From Brachionus plicatilis (Eukaryota; Rotifera; Eurotatoria; Ploima; Brachionidae): a stretch of 31,437 bases of DNA. The first letter of the stretch is position 1; every line of letters begins with the position of its first letter. The notes below the pieces were generated by a model. That model ran no database searches. It was not told where the DNA came from and saw only the letters and a program-made list of their open reading frames with translations. The position numbers were made by a program, and so were the translations under genes. The stretch spans positions 67,325 through 98,761 of the forward strand of contig QEOQ01000462.1 of NCBI GenBank assembly GCA_010279815.1, read 5' to 3'. Positions 1 through 9,310 of this stretch are shown here, piece after piece.

Positions 1-1444
1 CCAGTAGCTTTCCTAAACAACTCGTTATACTAATTGGTCTATAATTTAAAGGATCTTGTAAAGAAGAGGCTTTTTTTTGAATCATAGTAATGATCGATGT
101 TTTCCAGGCTTTAGGGACTCTACCTTCTCGAAGAGATAAATTAAAATGTTCTATAATTTCTATTAATGAATTTCTAGGTAAGTTTTTTAACATTAAATTA
201 TGAATTTGGTCAGGTCCTGATGCCACTTCATTTTTCAATCTTTTTAAAGCCATAATTAATTCATTTAGGCAAATTGGATCATTAAAATTACACTGGTTAT
301 TGTTTCTAAAGAAATCAGAGTTAAAATTTAGTATTTCGAAATCCTTCTCGGTATCAATTAAATCAGAATTAGGACTAAATATTGAAGATAAAAGTTCTCC
401 GAAGCATTTTCCCTTTTCTTCATTCGTTTTGAATTCTTTTTCATTTAAAATCAAGTTAGGAATTAAATTTGATCCTTTTTTTGTTTTAAATTTATTAATT
501 TTTTTCCAAAAAGGTCTACTTGTCAATGGGTTTTTTCCCATCTTCTGAATAAAATCAAACCAATTTTGATTCCAGAATTTTTTTAAAGAGGCCTTTAGCT
601 CAAATGTTAGTTGATTAAATTTTTTCTTGAGATTTTGACAGCGGGTTTTCTGAAAGTTTCTTCTTACTTTCCTACGTTCTTTGATCAAATTAACAATGTT
701 CGGTGGAAGACTCGTTTTGTAGATTTTCTGAGAAAGATATGGAATACTTTTATGTGAGGCAGAAATAATTTTTTCTGTAATTTTATCATTTAGTTGATCT
801 ATTGTGAGGGAACTTTCAGTGATATTCACTATTTGAGAATTTAAAATCTCGCTGAATAATTGCCACTTTGCTTTCTTATAGTTAAACTTTTTAGCTTCTG
901 ATTTATTTTCTAATTGATAGTCCATAGAAATCGATGCTTCGATTGGGAAATGGTCGCTAGTCATGTCTTGACTATTTAAGACACAAAAGTCGGTAATTTT
1001 GTCAATTAATGAAGATGAAACTAAAAAAAGATCAAGAATTTCAAAGTAATTCCTATTAAAAATATTGAAAGTAGGACGCTTATCATTGATTACTGAAAAG
1101 TCTAACTCATTGATTATTCTTTCCAACATTATGCCGTTTACATTTTCTCCTACACAGCCTATTTGTTTTGTTCTAGCATTAAGATCACCACCTAAAATGT
1201 AGTTTCTACATTTTTTATTAACTGTTTTAAAAAACTCAAAGTTCTGAAGCACATTGGGTGGATTATAAAGACTAAATATAAACAATTAATTTTTCTTTCC
1301 TGAGTTTATTTTTATACAAAGGAGTTCGGAATTGAATTCCTCATAAGAGAAGGGTAAATGAAGACAATTCCTGTGTGTAATTACTAACTTTATTTTATTA
1401 AGAGGATTTGTTCTTAAAGTTGATTTTTTTGTCTTATTGTTCAT
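1..1444 (-). pseudogene. Non-LTR retrotransposon ORF2 (endonuclease + reverse transcriptase), 3' end beyond window
   Basis: One minus-strand frame runs from an ATG at 1444 to the window edge (481 codons) with a single internal stop at 1288-1286. After that stop it reads SLYNPPN, then GGDLNA and SDHFPIEA, the late motifs of an APE-type endonuclease (the GDxN and SDH catalytic blocks). After a Lys-rich linker come the first reverse-transcriptase blocks: SGPDQIHNLMLKNLP, a P-x-AWKTS segment and NYRPISITSCLGKLL. This order is typical of CR1/L2/Jockey-type LINEs. The first part of the endonuclease, with its usual WN and catalytic E motifs, is missing, and the catalytic RT palm lies beyond position 1. 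The stop plus the missing N-terminus make it a dead copy, although the long open frame suggests fairly recent insertion. Family assignment is from motifs only. Confidence 0.9.
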
Positions 1445-1560
1445 CCTAAATTTTCTTCAATGCTGTTTTGACTGGCAGTTTGCTGACCAACTTCGTTCGA
1501 TGATTGATCTACTTGAATTGAACATTCAGTTGTTGAACTGTTTGATTCGGACTCGAAGGA
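1441..1560 (-). pseudogene. Tail of LINE ORF1 overlapping the ORF2 start
   Basis: Upstream of ORF2 on the same strand, another frame encodes a Ser/Asn/Gln/Glu-rich tail ending in SQNSIEENLG and a TGA at 1443-1441. That TGA overlaps the ORF2 ATG (1444-1442) as ATGA. A gag-like ORF1 followed directly or with overlap by ORF2 is usual in LINEs. No CCHC knuckle is visible in the short piece left, so the identification rests on position. The 5' side runs into AT-rich DNA with GTAGATAA repeats near 1567-1620, which probably belongs to the adjoining MULE. Confidence 0.5.
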
Positions 1561-1655
1561 ATTAAAAAAGTAGATAAAATAAATAGTAGATAAATAATTT
1601 TTATAATAAGATAAAAAAAAGTATTCAAAAGATATTTTTATTCAAATGTAGATAA

Positions 1656-2217
1656 TTGTTTTCTGAAGTTGATATTTATCATAAAAGTGTTAATTTCTTG
1701 TTTTTTGACACTTACACTTCAAAAATAGATGATGGTTGGTATGATCTTGATGAGTTGTTGGAATGGAGTATGAAATTTATTGCTGTTAAAATCGATTCGG
1801 AAAATTGGGAATCGAGTACTTGTTCATGCCATTATTGGTAAAAAAACTTCAAATGCAAGCACACAATCGGAACTTGGCACTTTTTGAATTTAAACAAATT
1901 CCCGGGTTTGGACTTAGCAATCGAAGGCAATGCAAAACGCCATAGCAGCTTTAGAAAGAAATTCGATTTCCCCGATTAACAGGCAGTTAGACAATCTAAA
2001 TCAACACGAAGTTCAACAATAGGTTTCAAGTACGGTTCTAAGTGTAAACTATTCAATCGTTAATGTCTCTCATCAAAATCAACTTGTTTTAGCTTCAAAT
2101 TCAGCAGTCCAAGATCTAGTCGAAAGCAATATTCAAATTTCTGAGAAACGTAAACGTGGAAGACCAAAAAAATCTAATAATGAAAGTGAGCACCCGTCAA
2201 AAAGGTTAAGAAATTAA
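1656..2217 (+). pseudogene. MULE transposase C-terminal remnant with SWIM zinc finger and basic tail
   Basis: The reading starts with an open stretch to 1838 ending in WESSTCSCHYW, then an in-frame TAA, then KNFKCKHTIG. Together these give CxC...CxH, the SWIM zinc-finger pattern found just after the catalytic domain of many MULE transposases. After a frame change (from about 1929) the reading continues for some 95 codons with one TAG and ends in EKRKRGRPKK plus an Arg/Lys-rich end and a TAA at 2215-2217. RGRPKK is an AT-hook-like motif. The DDE catalytic part is absent. It is non-functional, with at least two stops and one frameshift. Confidence 0.7.
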
Positions 2218-2233
2218 GTGTCAATTACTTTGT

Positions 2234-2463
2234 TTGTTTTTTTCAAGGTAATTTTTTTTACTGTTTTTCTTATATTTTTTTTTATTTATATAATAATTTA
2301 AGGGCCGTGGCCCTTGGGAAGTTCAGAATGGTTTAAAACCTTCTTTTCAACCCGCATGCGATTATAAAAATGTTTAATACAATTAAAAAGATACAGATAA
2401 AAATTTTTGTACATAAACTTGTTTTTTTCAAGGTAATTTTTTTTACTGTTTTTCTTATGTTTA
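2234..2463 (+). repeat. Direct repeat of about 40 bp flanking a GC-richer 150-bp block
   Basis: The segment at about 2234-2275 recurs at about 2424-2463; both contain CAAGGTAATTTTTTTTACTG followed by TTTTTCTTAT. Between them lies a block with the palindrome AAGGGCCGTGGCCCTT (near 2300-2316) and CCCGCATGCG. It could be a duplication with insertion or part of the MULE 3' region. Confidence 0.6.
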
Positions 2464-2627
2464 TTTTATAATTATCTATGTTTGTAAAAATAAACATCTT
2501 CTATTAAAAACTATTATCTACTTTTTAATGATTTTATCTAATTTTTATTAAAAAAAAATATCTACTAAAAAAAATAATTGTCTACTGACAAAAAATATAC
2601 CCTTTTGTTAAAAGTACACCACTTATT

Positions 2628-2745
2628 TTAAATCTCTGTAATAAAGTTTAGACTTTTCAAAGTTGTTTCAAGGTTTTTATCAGAGATACTAATTGTTGTA
2701 TCATCTGCAAAAATTTTGATATTTAGATTTTTGAATAAAAATGGT
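2628..2745 (-). pseudogene. LINE reverse transcriptase fragment (FADD motif)
   Basis: On the minus strand this short stretch reads IKIFADDTTISISDKNLE and ends at a TAA (2630-2628). FADDT is the catalytic block C (YADD/FADD box) of non-LTR reverse transcriptases. Nothing else of the domain is left on either side. It cannot be part of the 1-1444 copy, because that element lies downstream in its own 5' to 3' order starting from ORF1. Too short to assign to a clade. Confidence 0.75.
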
Positions 2746-4501
2746 ACAAATAATAAAAGTACTAAAAATAATATTAATATAAGTACTAATAATAGTACTT
2801 AATAATAAATAGTTTACACCTCTATAGTGTCCAAGTTTACTAGTGCGAGAAATTTAGACTTTTGTGACATAATGATAATTTTTAATGAGATTGAGTTTAA
2901 AAAATTAGTTAAAACATTCAAAAAATTACCAATCTAATTATTATATTCTAATAATTATTATATATTATTATAATCGGGTATTGATAAAGAAGTGTTTGGT
3001 ATGGTGCAGAGAAAGCGAAGAAAGACTGCCACAGCTCAACTTGAGCTAAACGCCGTTTGGTGTCAGTGTAGATTTATTCTATACTGCAGTTCTTATTACA
3101 ACTACTACTACTACTAATACTACTACTTCTATATTCAAAATTTAAATGAAATTCAGATTTTATTTTTATAAAATAAAGCCAAAATTTAAAAAAGTAAAAC
3201 TATAGATTTGTTCAGAATTTTGTCCAAATTTTACGATTAATTCACGTAAGATACCGTAAAATAGCGTCAAAATGAAGAATTTACGGAAATTTCCGTAATT
3301 TTGCGATATTTTTCGTTGTTTTTAGTAAAAATGGAAATTGCAAATAATTTTTGAAAAAATCTTTTTTTTTTGAATAAATTCAATATTTTCAATTTTTTTT
3401 CTTATTAAATTATGCTAGAAAAAGTTAAGATTTTTTCCGTAAAATTATGTAAAAAAAAATAGTTTATTTTAGGTAAAATAATAATAATAATATTAATAAA
3501 AACTGCAGAAAGAGACCGATGGCCTGTTTGTATTTGCTGGTGTTTTTTTGTTGTCTCAAGTTTGTTTATGCTGTTGATTTGAATTGATTGATTGATGTTG
3601 TGTCGACTACTTACCTGGGTTAGGTTAGTAAATATCAAGCCTGGATCGTTCTTTTTGTGAAGAAGGGCTCTCTTGCCTTGCAGTTTCGAGTGATTGAATT
3701 GGTGAGTGCGTTTGGGTGGTACCAATTACTAATTGTGTTGAGCTCGTTTTTGAATCTGTAATATTTGGATAGTGTTGCTTCTTATTCACCTGTCCTTTAG
3801 TAATGTGAGTCCAATTATTTTTAGCCTATTTTCGTAGGGAAATTTTTTAAAGATGGAACTAATTTGGTTTCTATGCGTTGCTTTTTCTAGAGTGGCTATA
3901 TATTGCTTTTGATGTGGATACCAGGCTGCTTGATTATTATTAGCAGATAAACATAATATTTGACAAAAATTTTCATTTGTCTTGAGAGTGAATAATGAAA
4001 AAATTTAAACAATGACGAGGAATATGAAAAATTTTTATTTTCAAATTGAAAAAATACAATAGTTCAAATACTTAAAAAAAATGTTTTCATAAATTTTCTA
4101 TAAATTTTGACAGTTTTCAAAATAAAATCTTTTTAAAAATACAAAAAATAAAACAAACGGTCTCAAGAAACTGAAAAAAATGATTAAAAAGAAATTTGGA
4201 ATTAAATTAAATTTATTTTAAAATAAAATTAAAAACTCAAGCTTCAGTTTGTCGGGTTGTATTCAGATTGTTAATACATAAATATTCTTTTCTTGACAAC
4301 TCATTTCAACAATCAGCTTATGATAAACTTTTTATCAAAATCGAAACAATCCACTAAAAATTGAACAAATTTCAGAGAAAATTAAGAATGAGGCAAAAAT
4401 GAAGTAAAAAGAGTAACAGGTTCTTATCCAAAAGAAGGTAAGAACATTAAAAGAATCATGAGTGGTCTAAAATGTGTGTTCCTAATCTTACCATCACATA
4501 A
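2746..4501. other. Gene-free AT-rich stretch with microsatellite and TTTACG-type repeats
   Basis: I see no convincing coding region here. The 106-codon minus-strand frame at 3405-3725 has no recognisable motif and low-complexity ends, so it is left out. The stretch holds a somewhat GC-richer block at about 2975-3095, a (TAC)n microsatellite at 3101-3127, and several TTACGG/CCGTAA words at 3240-3310 that resemble the TTTACGTAAA repeats seen at 12.6-13.2 kb and 18.1 kb. Confidence 0.6.
3101..3127 (+). repeat. (TAC)n / (ACT)n microsatellite
   Basis: About nine ACT/TAC trinucleotides with one interruption. Confidence 0.85.
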
Positions 4502-5083
4502 TGGCAAGATTTTTTCTATATTTAACATTTTTCAATAAAATTTTGAATAAAAAAGCCCAAAAAAAGAAATGGCTTTGTAACAACACCATATTAAAAACAC
4601 CAGATTAAAATTCAAAATATCTCTTTTTATAAAATTAAATCATCTGATAGGTTTTCTGGTTATTTTTTTTGAAAAATAAACAAGGATTGGTATTCCAAGT
4701 AAAAAAAATAAAAATGTTTAATAAACCAAATAAATGATATGATTCATTGATTTGTACTTTATTTTTAGTTTTAACAATAAAAATCAAAATTTAACAAAAT
4801 AATTAACACGTATTGAACTTTATTCAGTTAAAAAATCAAGAAAATCTGATCGATAATTCTCTTTAAATTTGTTCCCAAAATTTCGGTAAATTATAAAAAA
4901 GTGCATTTAAGATATTTCAATTTAAAAAAAAAATAACCAGAAAAATTATCAAATGATTTAATTTTATAAAAAGCGATATTTTGAATTTTATTATGGTGTT
5001 TTTTTTATTATAAAGCCATATCTTTTTTGATCTTTTTTACTCAATTTTTTATTGGAAAATGTTGAATAAAAAAAAAAAATTGC
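4502..5083. mobile_element. Large foldback (MITE-like) element
   Basis: The left arm at about 4502-4672 pairs with the reverse complement of the right arm at about 4925-5083. Shared segments include CAAAATATCxCTTTTTATAA followed by AATTAAATCAT, then TTTTCTGGTTATTTTTTT; the outer ends read ATGGCAAGATTTTTT and ACGGCAATTTTTTTT. Arms are about 160-170 bp with small indels around a spacer of about 250 bp that shows no coding signal. This is the layout of a non-autonomous DNA element, but I could not identify a target duplication. Confidence 0.75.
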
Positions 5084-5464
5084 CGTTGGAAAAAAAATTT
5101 AACAAATTTTTTTTTTTACAGCTATTTTAACAATGAATGATGTTTTGGTCAGTCATTTAATAATTTTTTGATAAAAATTGAAATAGTAAAATACTTTCTC
5201 TATTCAACTAAATTTATATTTAACATTTTTGCTTTATAATTTGATCATCTTTTGCTTTAAATTAAGTAATGTTAACCAAAATTTTTATAAATAGAAGTAT
5301 AAGCTAGCGATCTAAAGATTGCTCGATTTATTTAATTCATGTGATTTATAGAGTTGTTGTTTTTACATTTAAAAGAGAAGTATGAGAGACTTATAAATTT
5401 TAAGGTTTTATAATTTTAATTATTTTGGAAGATTAGAATAAATGAGTTTTAAAAGATAAAAAGT
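5084..5464. other. AT-rich stretch, nothing recognised
   Basis: No coding signal or repeat that I can define. Confidence 0.5.
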
Positions 5465-5599
5465 ATGAATTTTGGAAGAAATTGCAAGTGTGTAATGAAC
5501 GTTGATGAGAAATCTGAACCAAAAACAGAGCAAACGACCGCAAGTGAAATAAGTGATACATCAAAAACATTCAAAATTGGTCTTTTCAATATTCTTTGA
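5465..5599 (+). CDS. Candidate small ORF, 44 aa, unknown
   Basis: An ATG at 5465 opens a 44-codon frame ending in TGA (5597-5599), with AATAAA a few bases downstream (about 5602). The peptide begins MNFGRNCKCVMNVDEKSEPK, is polar and rich in Glu, Lys, Thr and Ser, and contains one CxC pair near the start. It has no hydrophobic segment, so it is not obviously secreted or membrane-bound. Its base composition is clearly less AT-biased than the surrounding DNA, which is the main reason for listing it. It may be a real small gene, the first exon of a gene whose other exons I missed, or a relic. I do not recognise a family. Confidence 0.3.
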   Translation: MNFGRNCKCVMNVDEKSEPKTEQTTASEISDTSKTFKIGLFNIL

Positions 5600-6242
5600 A
5601 AAATAAAAAAGTTATAAATGATTGTTATTTAAACAGTTTTTTTTAAATGTAATTTTTTATCAATATTTGGCTATTTTTTTTGTAAAATAAAGATTTTTTC
5701 GCAACTAAAATATTATTATCGAAATTTTTTTATCTGATAAAATTTTTACCAGAAAGTTAAATCTAAAGTCCGTTAATAATCAATTAATATTTTCCTAATA
5801 AATACTCCTACAGAAGACAAAAAAATTTTCAAACTTGATGATTATCTACCTTTAATTATCTTTTTTTGTGCTAATTATTATTGAATAACTTGTCTCTCAT
5901 CGTTTTATCCTTTTAACTTAAATTATTTTTTATTACCCATTTTAGATAAATTTAATATAAGATTAGATTTTTTAATGCATAAATTCGTATTTATTGTCAA
6001 TGAAACCATAAAAATCCATAAATTTAACAATAATGTTACTCAATATTTTGTTTATGGTCTTTTCTGGTCAAATGACTTTAAAATTAAACTTTAAAATCAT
6101 ATTTAATTAATTAAATTTGTTTTAAAATTGTCCTTTTAAAATTTTCTCATGCTAACATGGCGTCGGGTGAAAAACGTAAGATCGTTAAACCGAATTTAAT
6201 CATTGGCAGATCAGAGCTTATATGATGTAGCCTTATAACTTA
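5600..6242. other. AT-rich stretch, nothing recognised
   Basis: No gene seen. A short GC-richer patch at about 6155-6240 leads into the foldback element that starts at 6243. Confidence 0.5.
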
Positions 6243-6988
6243 CATCAATACAGGTACCCCTGTGTCAGAGATTTATTTAATACTATAATTGATACTACTA
6301 CTAAAATACTCAAAAATTATCATTTTACTTGTCTTTTTGAATTTGAAAAACAAAAAATAATTTTTTAATATTTAAAAAAATTTTTTTCTTTTTTTAAATA
6401 AATTTCAAATTCAAATAGACAAATAAAATGATAATTTTTGAGTATTTTAGTAGTAGTATCAATTATAGGCATTGTGAAATTTGGTACAAAAAGCAAAAAC
6501 AAAATATAAAATATACCAAAGCTCAAGTTCTGAAAGGCCAAAACATGTTCTGTAAATTGTAGTAACCGGTACATCCTTTTTAACACCTATAAACTGATTC
6601 TGCAAAATTTTGCAAAATTGAGAATATTGTGAATTTTAGTACAAAAAACAAAAATAAAATATAAAAGACGCCAGAGTTTTAATCAAAACATGTTTTATAA
6701 ATAAAAGCAACTGATGCATCCTCTGTACCACCATTTAAAGTCGAGTCGTATTTTTATAATATCCCAAATTCACAATTTTCTGAATTTTGCAGATTTATTG
6801 CAGAGTTTTGCAGAATCAGTATATCTTGGTGGTACAAAGGATGGATCAGTTGCTACAATTTGCAAAACATATTTTGGTCCTTCACAACTTAAGCTTTGAC
6901 ATTTTTCATATTTTGTTTTTGTTTTTTGTACCAAATTTCACAATGCCTCAATTATAAAATCTCTGACACAGGGGTACCTGTATTGATG
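6243..6988. mobile_element. Compound foldback element with CATTGTGAAAT inner ends
   Basis: CATCAATACAGGTACCCCTG at 6243 is repeated in inverted orientation ending at 6988, together with the following TGTCAGAGATTT. Inside it, GGCATTGTGAAATTTGGTAC (from about 6469) is inverted at about 6926-6946. Further in, 6590-6730 and 6770-6900 form another imperfect inverted pair with CTGATTCTGCAAAA and TGTACCACC words. The left arm is interrupted by a separate hairpin (6277-6467). Frames such as 6365-6586 (minus) and 6714-7093 (plus) are by-products of these repeats and are not genes. Confidence 0.75.
6277..6467. repeat. Hairpin inserted in the left arm of the foldback element
   Basis: ATAATTGATACTACTACTAA plus AATACTCAAAAATTATCATT (from about 6277) is repeated inverted at about 6425-6467, giving arms of about 85-90 bp with a very short centre of A/T runs. 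It lies at a point where the right arm of the larger foldback has no counterpart, so it probably inserted later. A shortened diverged copy of its right-hand part is present at about 7484-7545. Confidence 0.7.
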
Positions 6989-7032
6989 GTACCATTTTTG
7001 GTAAAATTTTTGTTTTGTTTCTTTTTTTTTTT

Positions 7033-7120
7033 AAATTCACAATGCCATTTTTTTCTTAGATTTACCTTTAACACAAAATTTAGTTTTGGTTAAAATGCTA
7101 AATTTCATTGATCATATCTT
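7033..7120 (+). repeat. Direct repeat, copy 1 (about 90 bp)
   Basis: Begins TTCACAATGCCA and ends TTCATTGATCATATCTTC; recurs at 7551-7648 with a few mismatches. The copies bracket the CATTGTGAA-ended element at 7121-7417. Confidence 0.8.
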
Positions 7121-7417
7121 CATTGTGAATTTTAAAACAAAGAGCAAAAAAAAATTTTACAATGAAATTACTTTTTTACTAAGAGTCGAAAAATTGCTCT
7201 GCAAAATGTATCAGCTGATACAAACTTTGTACCACCAAAATTAAGTCTCTGCAAAAATTCTGCAAGTCTGCAGAGCACTAAATGTGCTAGAAAATCATTA
7301 AAATTAAATTGCAGAGTTATTGGAGAGATTAAATTTTGAATTAAATTAGACTCTTAATAAAAAAGTTATTTCATTTTAAAATTTTTGTTTTTGTTCTTTT
7401 TTTCAAAGTTCACAATG
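7121..7417. mobile_element. MITE with CATTGTGAA ends
   Basis: The element starts CATTGTGAATTTTAAAAC and ends in the reverse complement of CATTGTGAACTTTGAAAA. The arms continue inward with matching ATGAAATTACTTTTTTACTA (left) and ATGAAATAACTTTTTTATTA (right, reverse complement). It is about 297 bp long and has no coding capacity. The ends match those of the inner part of the 6243-6988 element, so both belong to one family. No clear target duplication was found. Confidence 0.7.
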
Positions 7418-7550
7418 CTGGAAAAAATAATAAAGCATTAAAAGTCTAACAAAAAATATTTTTATAATAATTTTAAAAAAAAATTTTTCTTTTTTGAAAT
7501 AAATTTCAAATTCAAATAGGCAATTGAAATGATAATTTTTGAAACTTTTT

Positions 7551-7648
7551 TTCAAAATTCACAATGACATTTTTTCCTAGATTTTACCTTTATTACAAAA
7601 GTTAGTTTTGTTTAAAATGCTAAATTTCATTGATCATATCTTCTAATG
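7551..7648 (+). repeat. Direct repeat, copy 2 (about 95 bp)
   Basis: Diverged copy of 7033-7120, ending in the same TTCATTGATCATATCTTC words. The offset between copies is about 518 bp. Confidence 0.8.
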
Positions 7649-7700
7649 TCAACTCCTTTGAACTAATCGAATAAAAAAATTGACTTTTGAATTTATTTTT

Positions 7701-7706
7701 TTTATT
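7701..7706 (-). terminator. Possible polyadenylation signal of the ZnT-like gene
   Basis: AATAAA on the minus strand about 90 nt after the stop codon; a second copy lies at 7697-7692. Confidence 0.4.
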
Positions 7707-7792
7707 TTTCCTAAACTAAAAACAATGCTTCTTTTAACTAAAATTTTTACAAATTTTTCTTTACATTATTTGGTAAATTAAAAGAATAACAA

Positions 7793-9310
7793 TTAACTAG
7801 AACAGAGCTTGGTCTCGCACAAACCAGAACAATCACTTTCCAAAATACATCCATGCACTAACTTCGGATCATAATTCTAAAAAAATTCAAATCTTTGAAT
7901 AAAAATTTTAACTCATTAAAAAGTTAAATAATTACTTTGACAATTTCGGGTTCTAGGATCACTTTGTATATAAAAAAATTGTCATGAAAAAAGTTGGTAA
8001 TTTGATCGGATATGCGTGCAATTTGTTCTGTTTGGGAGTCTGAATTATCATCTTGAATCACGAAATGCATTGATATACACAAATGGAATGGGTTAAATTC
8101 GTACAAGTGAAGATCATGAATATTTTTAATAGCCGGTATATTAAAAATTAAATCAGATTTAATTTTTTGAATGTCTATATAGGCTGGCACTGCTTGGGAT
8201 AAAATAAGGCAAGAAAATTTTAAAATAGTTCCGAAGAAGAATAAATACAAAGCAATCATAACAATTGCCAAAATAGGATCAATATTAATGATGGTTAAGT
8301 CCAAGACAGTTCTAACATGGTTCGTCTGGTGTGCATGGTCGTGTGGTACCGACTCATTTACAAAACTGTGGTTGAATTCAGCATGGTCGAGTTCTGTGTG
8401 AATTTCAGCATCCAAGCTGTTCAGAAAAGCACATAAAATTGTAAACAATGACCCGATCATCAAAATGACTGTGTCCATAAGCTTTTTTTTACACTTGACC
8501 AAATCGCTTGCTAAAGATGAAAAAAAATATATATTTTAAAAATTTTATTTAAAAAAAAATCCAAAACTTACGTATTAAAAGAATACAGTTTTCTTTTTTG
8601 ATTTTAATATCATTGAAAGGCTGGAACGATTTTGAATCTTGAGCTGTGCGGAAAGCTTCTTCAGGAATCAAAGATGTATCAGTTGATTTGGTTCGATTTT
8701 GATGTGAATTCAACACTTTTTTAATAAAGATAACTTTTTTTTTCAATTAATTTTTATACATTACCTAAATATATTAAAAAAATCAAAAAATCGCCAGCGA
8801 ATGTCAGCACCCCACAACTGACCATCATGGTTTCCTTAAATCTAAAGCCAAAAATTGTGTGCACATGGTGAAGTTGGTCTTGGTGTTCGTCAATGTCATG
8901 AATAGAATGATGTCCTTAAATTCAAAATAAAAAAAAAACTAAAATTAATTTCCAATTAATTTACCTAGCAATTTTTGAATTGATTTTATAAGTGTCGAAA
9001 AGCAAACTGCACACACAAAAATGCTGCTTATTAAATCGACCAAGATGCCAAATCTGGAAGACTTGGGGCCATTTTTTTTTCTATAATTCTTTTTTTTTTT
9101 TTAAAGTTACTTAAAAAAATATTTAATTAAACTAATTACCAAAAGTCTAGCTTTGATCAAATAAAAGTTGAATTGAGATAGATTAATTAGAGCCGTGAGC
9201 GCCACGACCGAAGAATGGCACAGCAAACAGGTCACAAAATTTATCAGGGTCAGAATGCATGTCAGCAGTAGAACCGATTTTAGCAGCAATTTAGGTCTGA
9301 TGTTTTCCAT
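7793..9310 (-). CDS. Cation diffusion facilitator (ZnT-like) with altered metal site, 6 exons, 422 aa
   Basis: Exons (minus strand): 9310-9111, 9080-8965, 8914-8765, 8715-8572, 8510-7936, 7876-7793. All phases close and all introns are GT-AG (30, 50, 49, 61 and 59 nt). Six membrane segments are visible. TM3 after SSRFGILVDL and the TM6 to C-terminal block (IDPILAIVMIALYLFF, then AVPAYIDIQ and IKNIHDLHLYEF) are typical of the CDF family, whose members move Zn or Mn out of the cytosol by proton exchange. His-rich loops occur at about residues 107-125 and again after TM5 (HDHAHQTNH). The C-terminus is Cys-rich. The usual TM2 HxxxD is absent: Asn stands at the His position and Phe or Ile at the Asp position. 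In TM5 the pattern is K212xxxD216. Transport of the usual ion is therefore doubtful; a regulatory or different-metal role is possible. The gene is divergent from ZMYND10. Length is within the normal ZnT range. Confidence 0.88.
9081..9110 (-). other. 30-nt intron (intron 1 of the ZnT-like gene)
   Basis: Reading through would hit TAA just after the donor. Removing GTAACTTT...ATTATAG joins exons in the phase that gives the conserved FG motif before TM3 with near-normal TM2-TM3 spacing. A longer alternative (donor at 9139, acceptor after CCCCAAG) also keeps frame but would delete about 16 residues and shorten TM2. Confidence 0.6.

Larger units (their letters stand above)
1567..2600 (+). mobile_element. 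Decayed MULE-type DNA transposon (3' part), with GTAGATA-containing flanks
   Basis: Between two AT-rich flanks that repeat GTAGATAA on the left and its complement TTATCTAC on the right lies the C-terminal part of a MULE transposase reading (see 1656-2217). The flanks look like degraded subterminal inverted repeats, but I could not align a clean terminal repeat or a target duplication, so the borders are approximate. LINE fragments lie on both sides (ORF1 tail to the left, RT scrap at 2628-2745), but they are in an order that shows they are separate copies and not one LINE split by this element. Confidence 0.5.

Noticed and set aside
3405..3725. 106-codon minus-strand frame
   Set aside because: No recognisable motif, hydrophobic low-complexity second half made of AT runs, no splice context.
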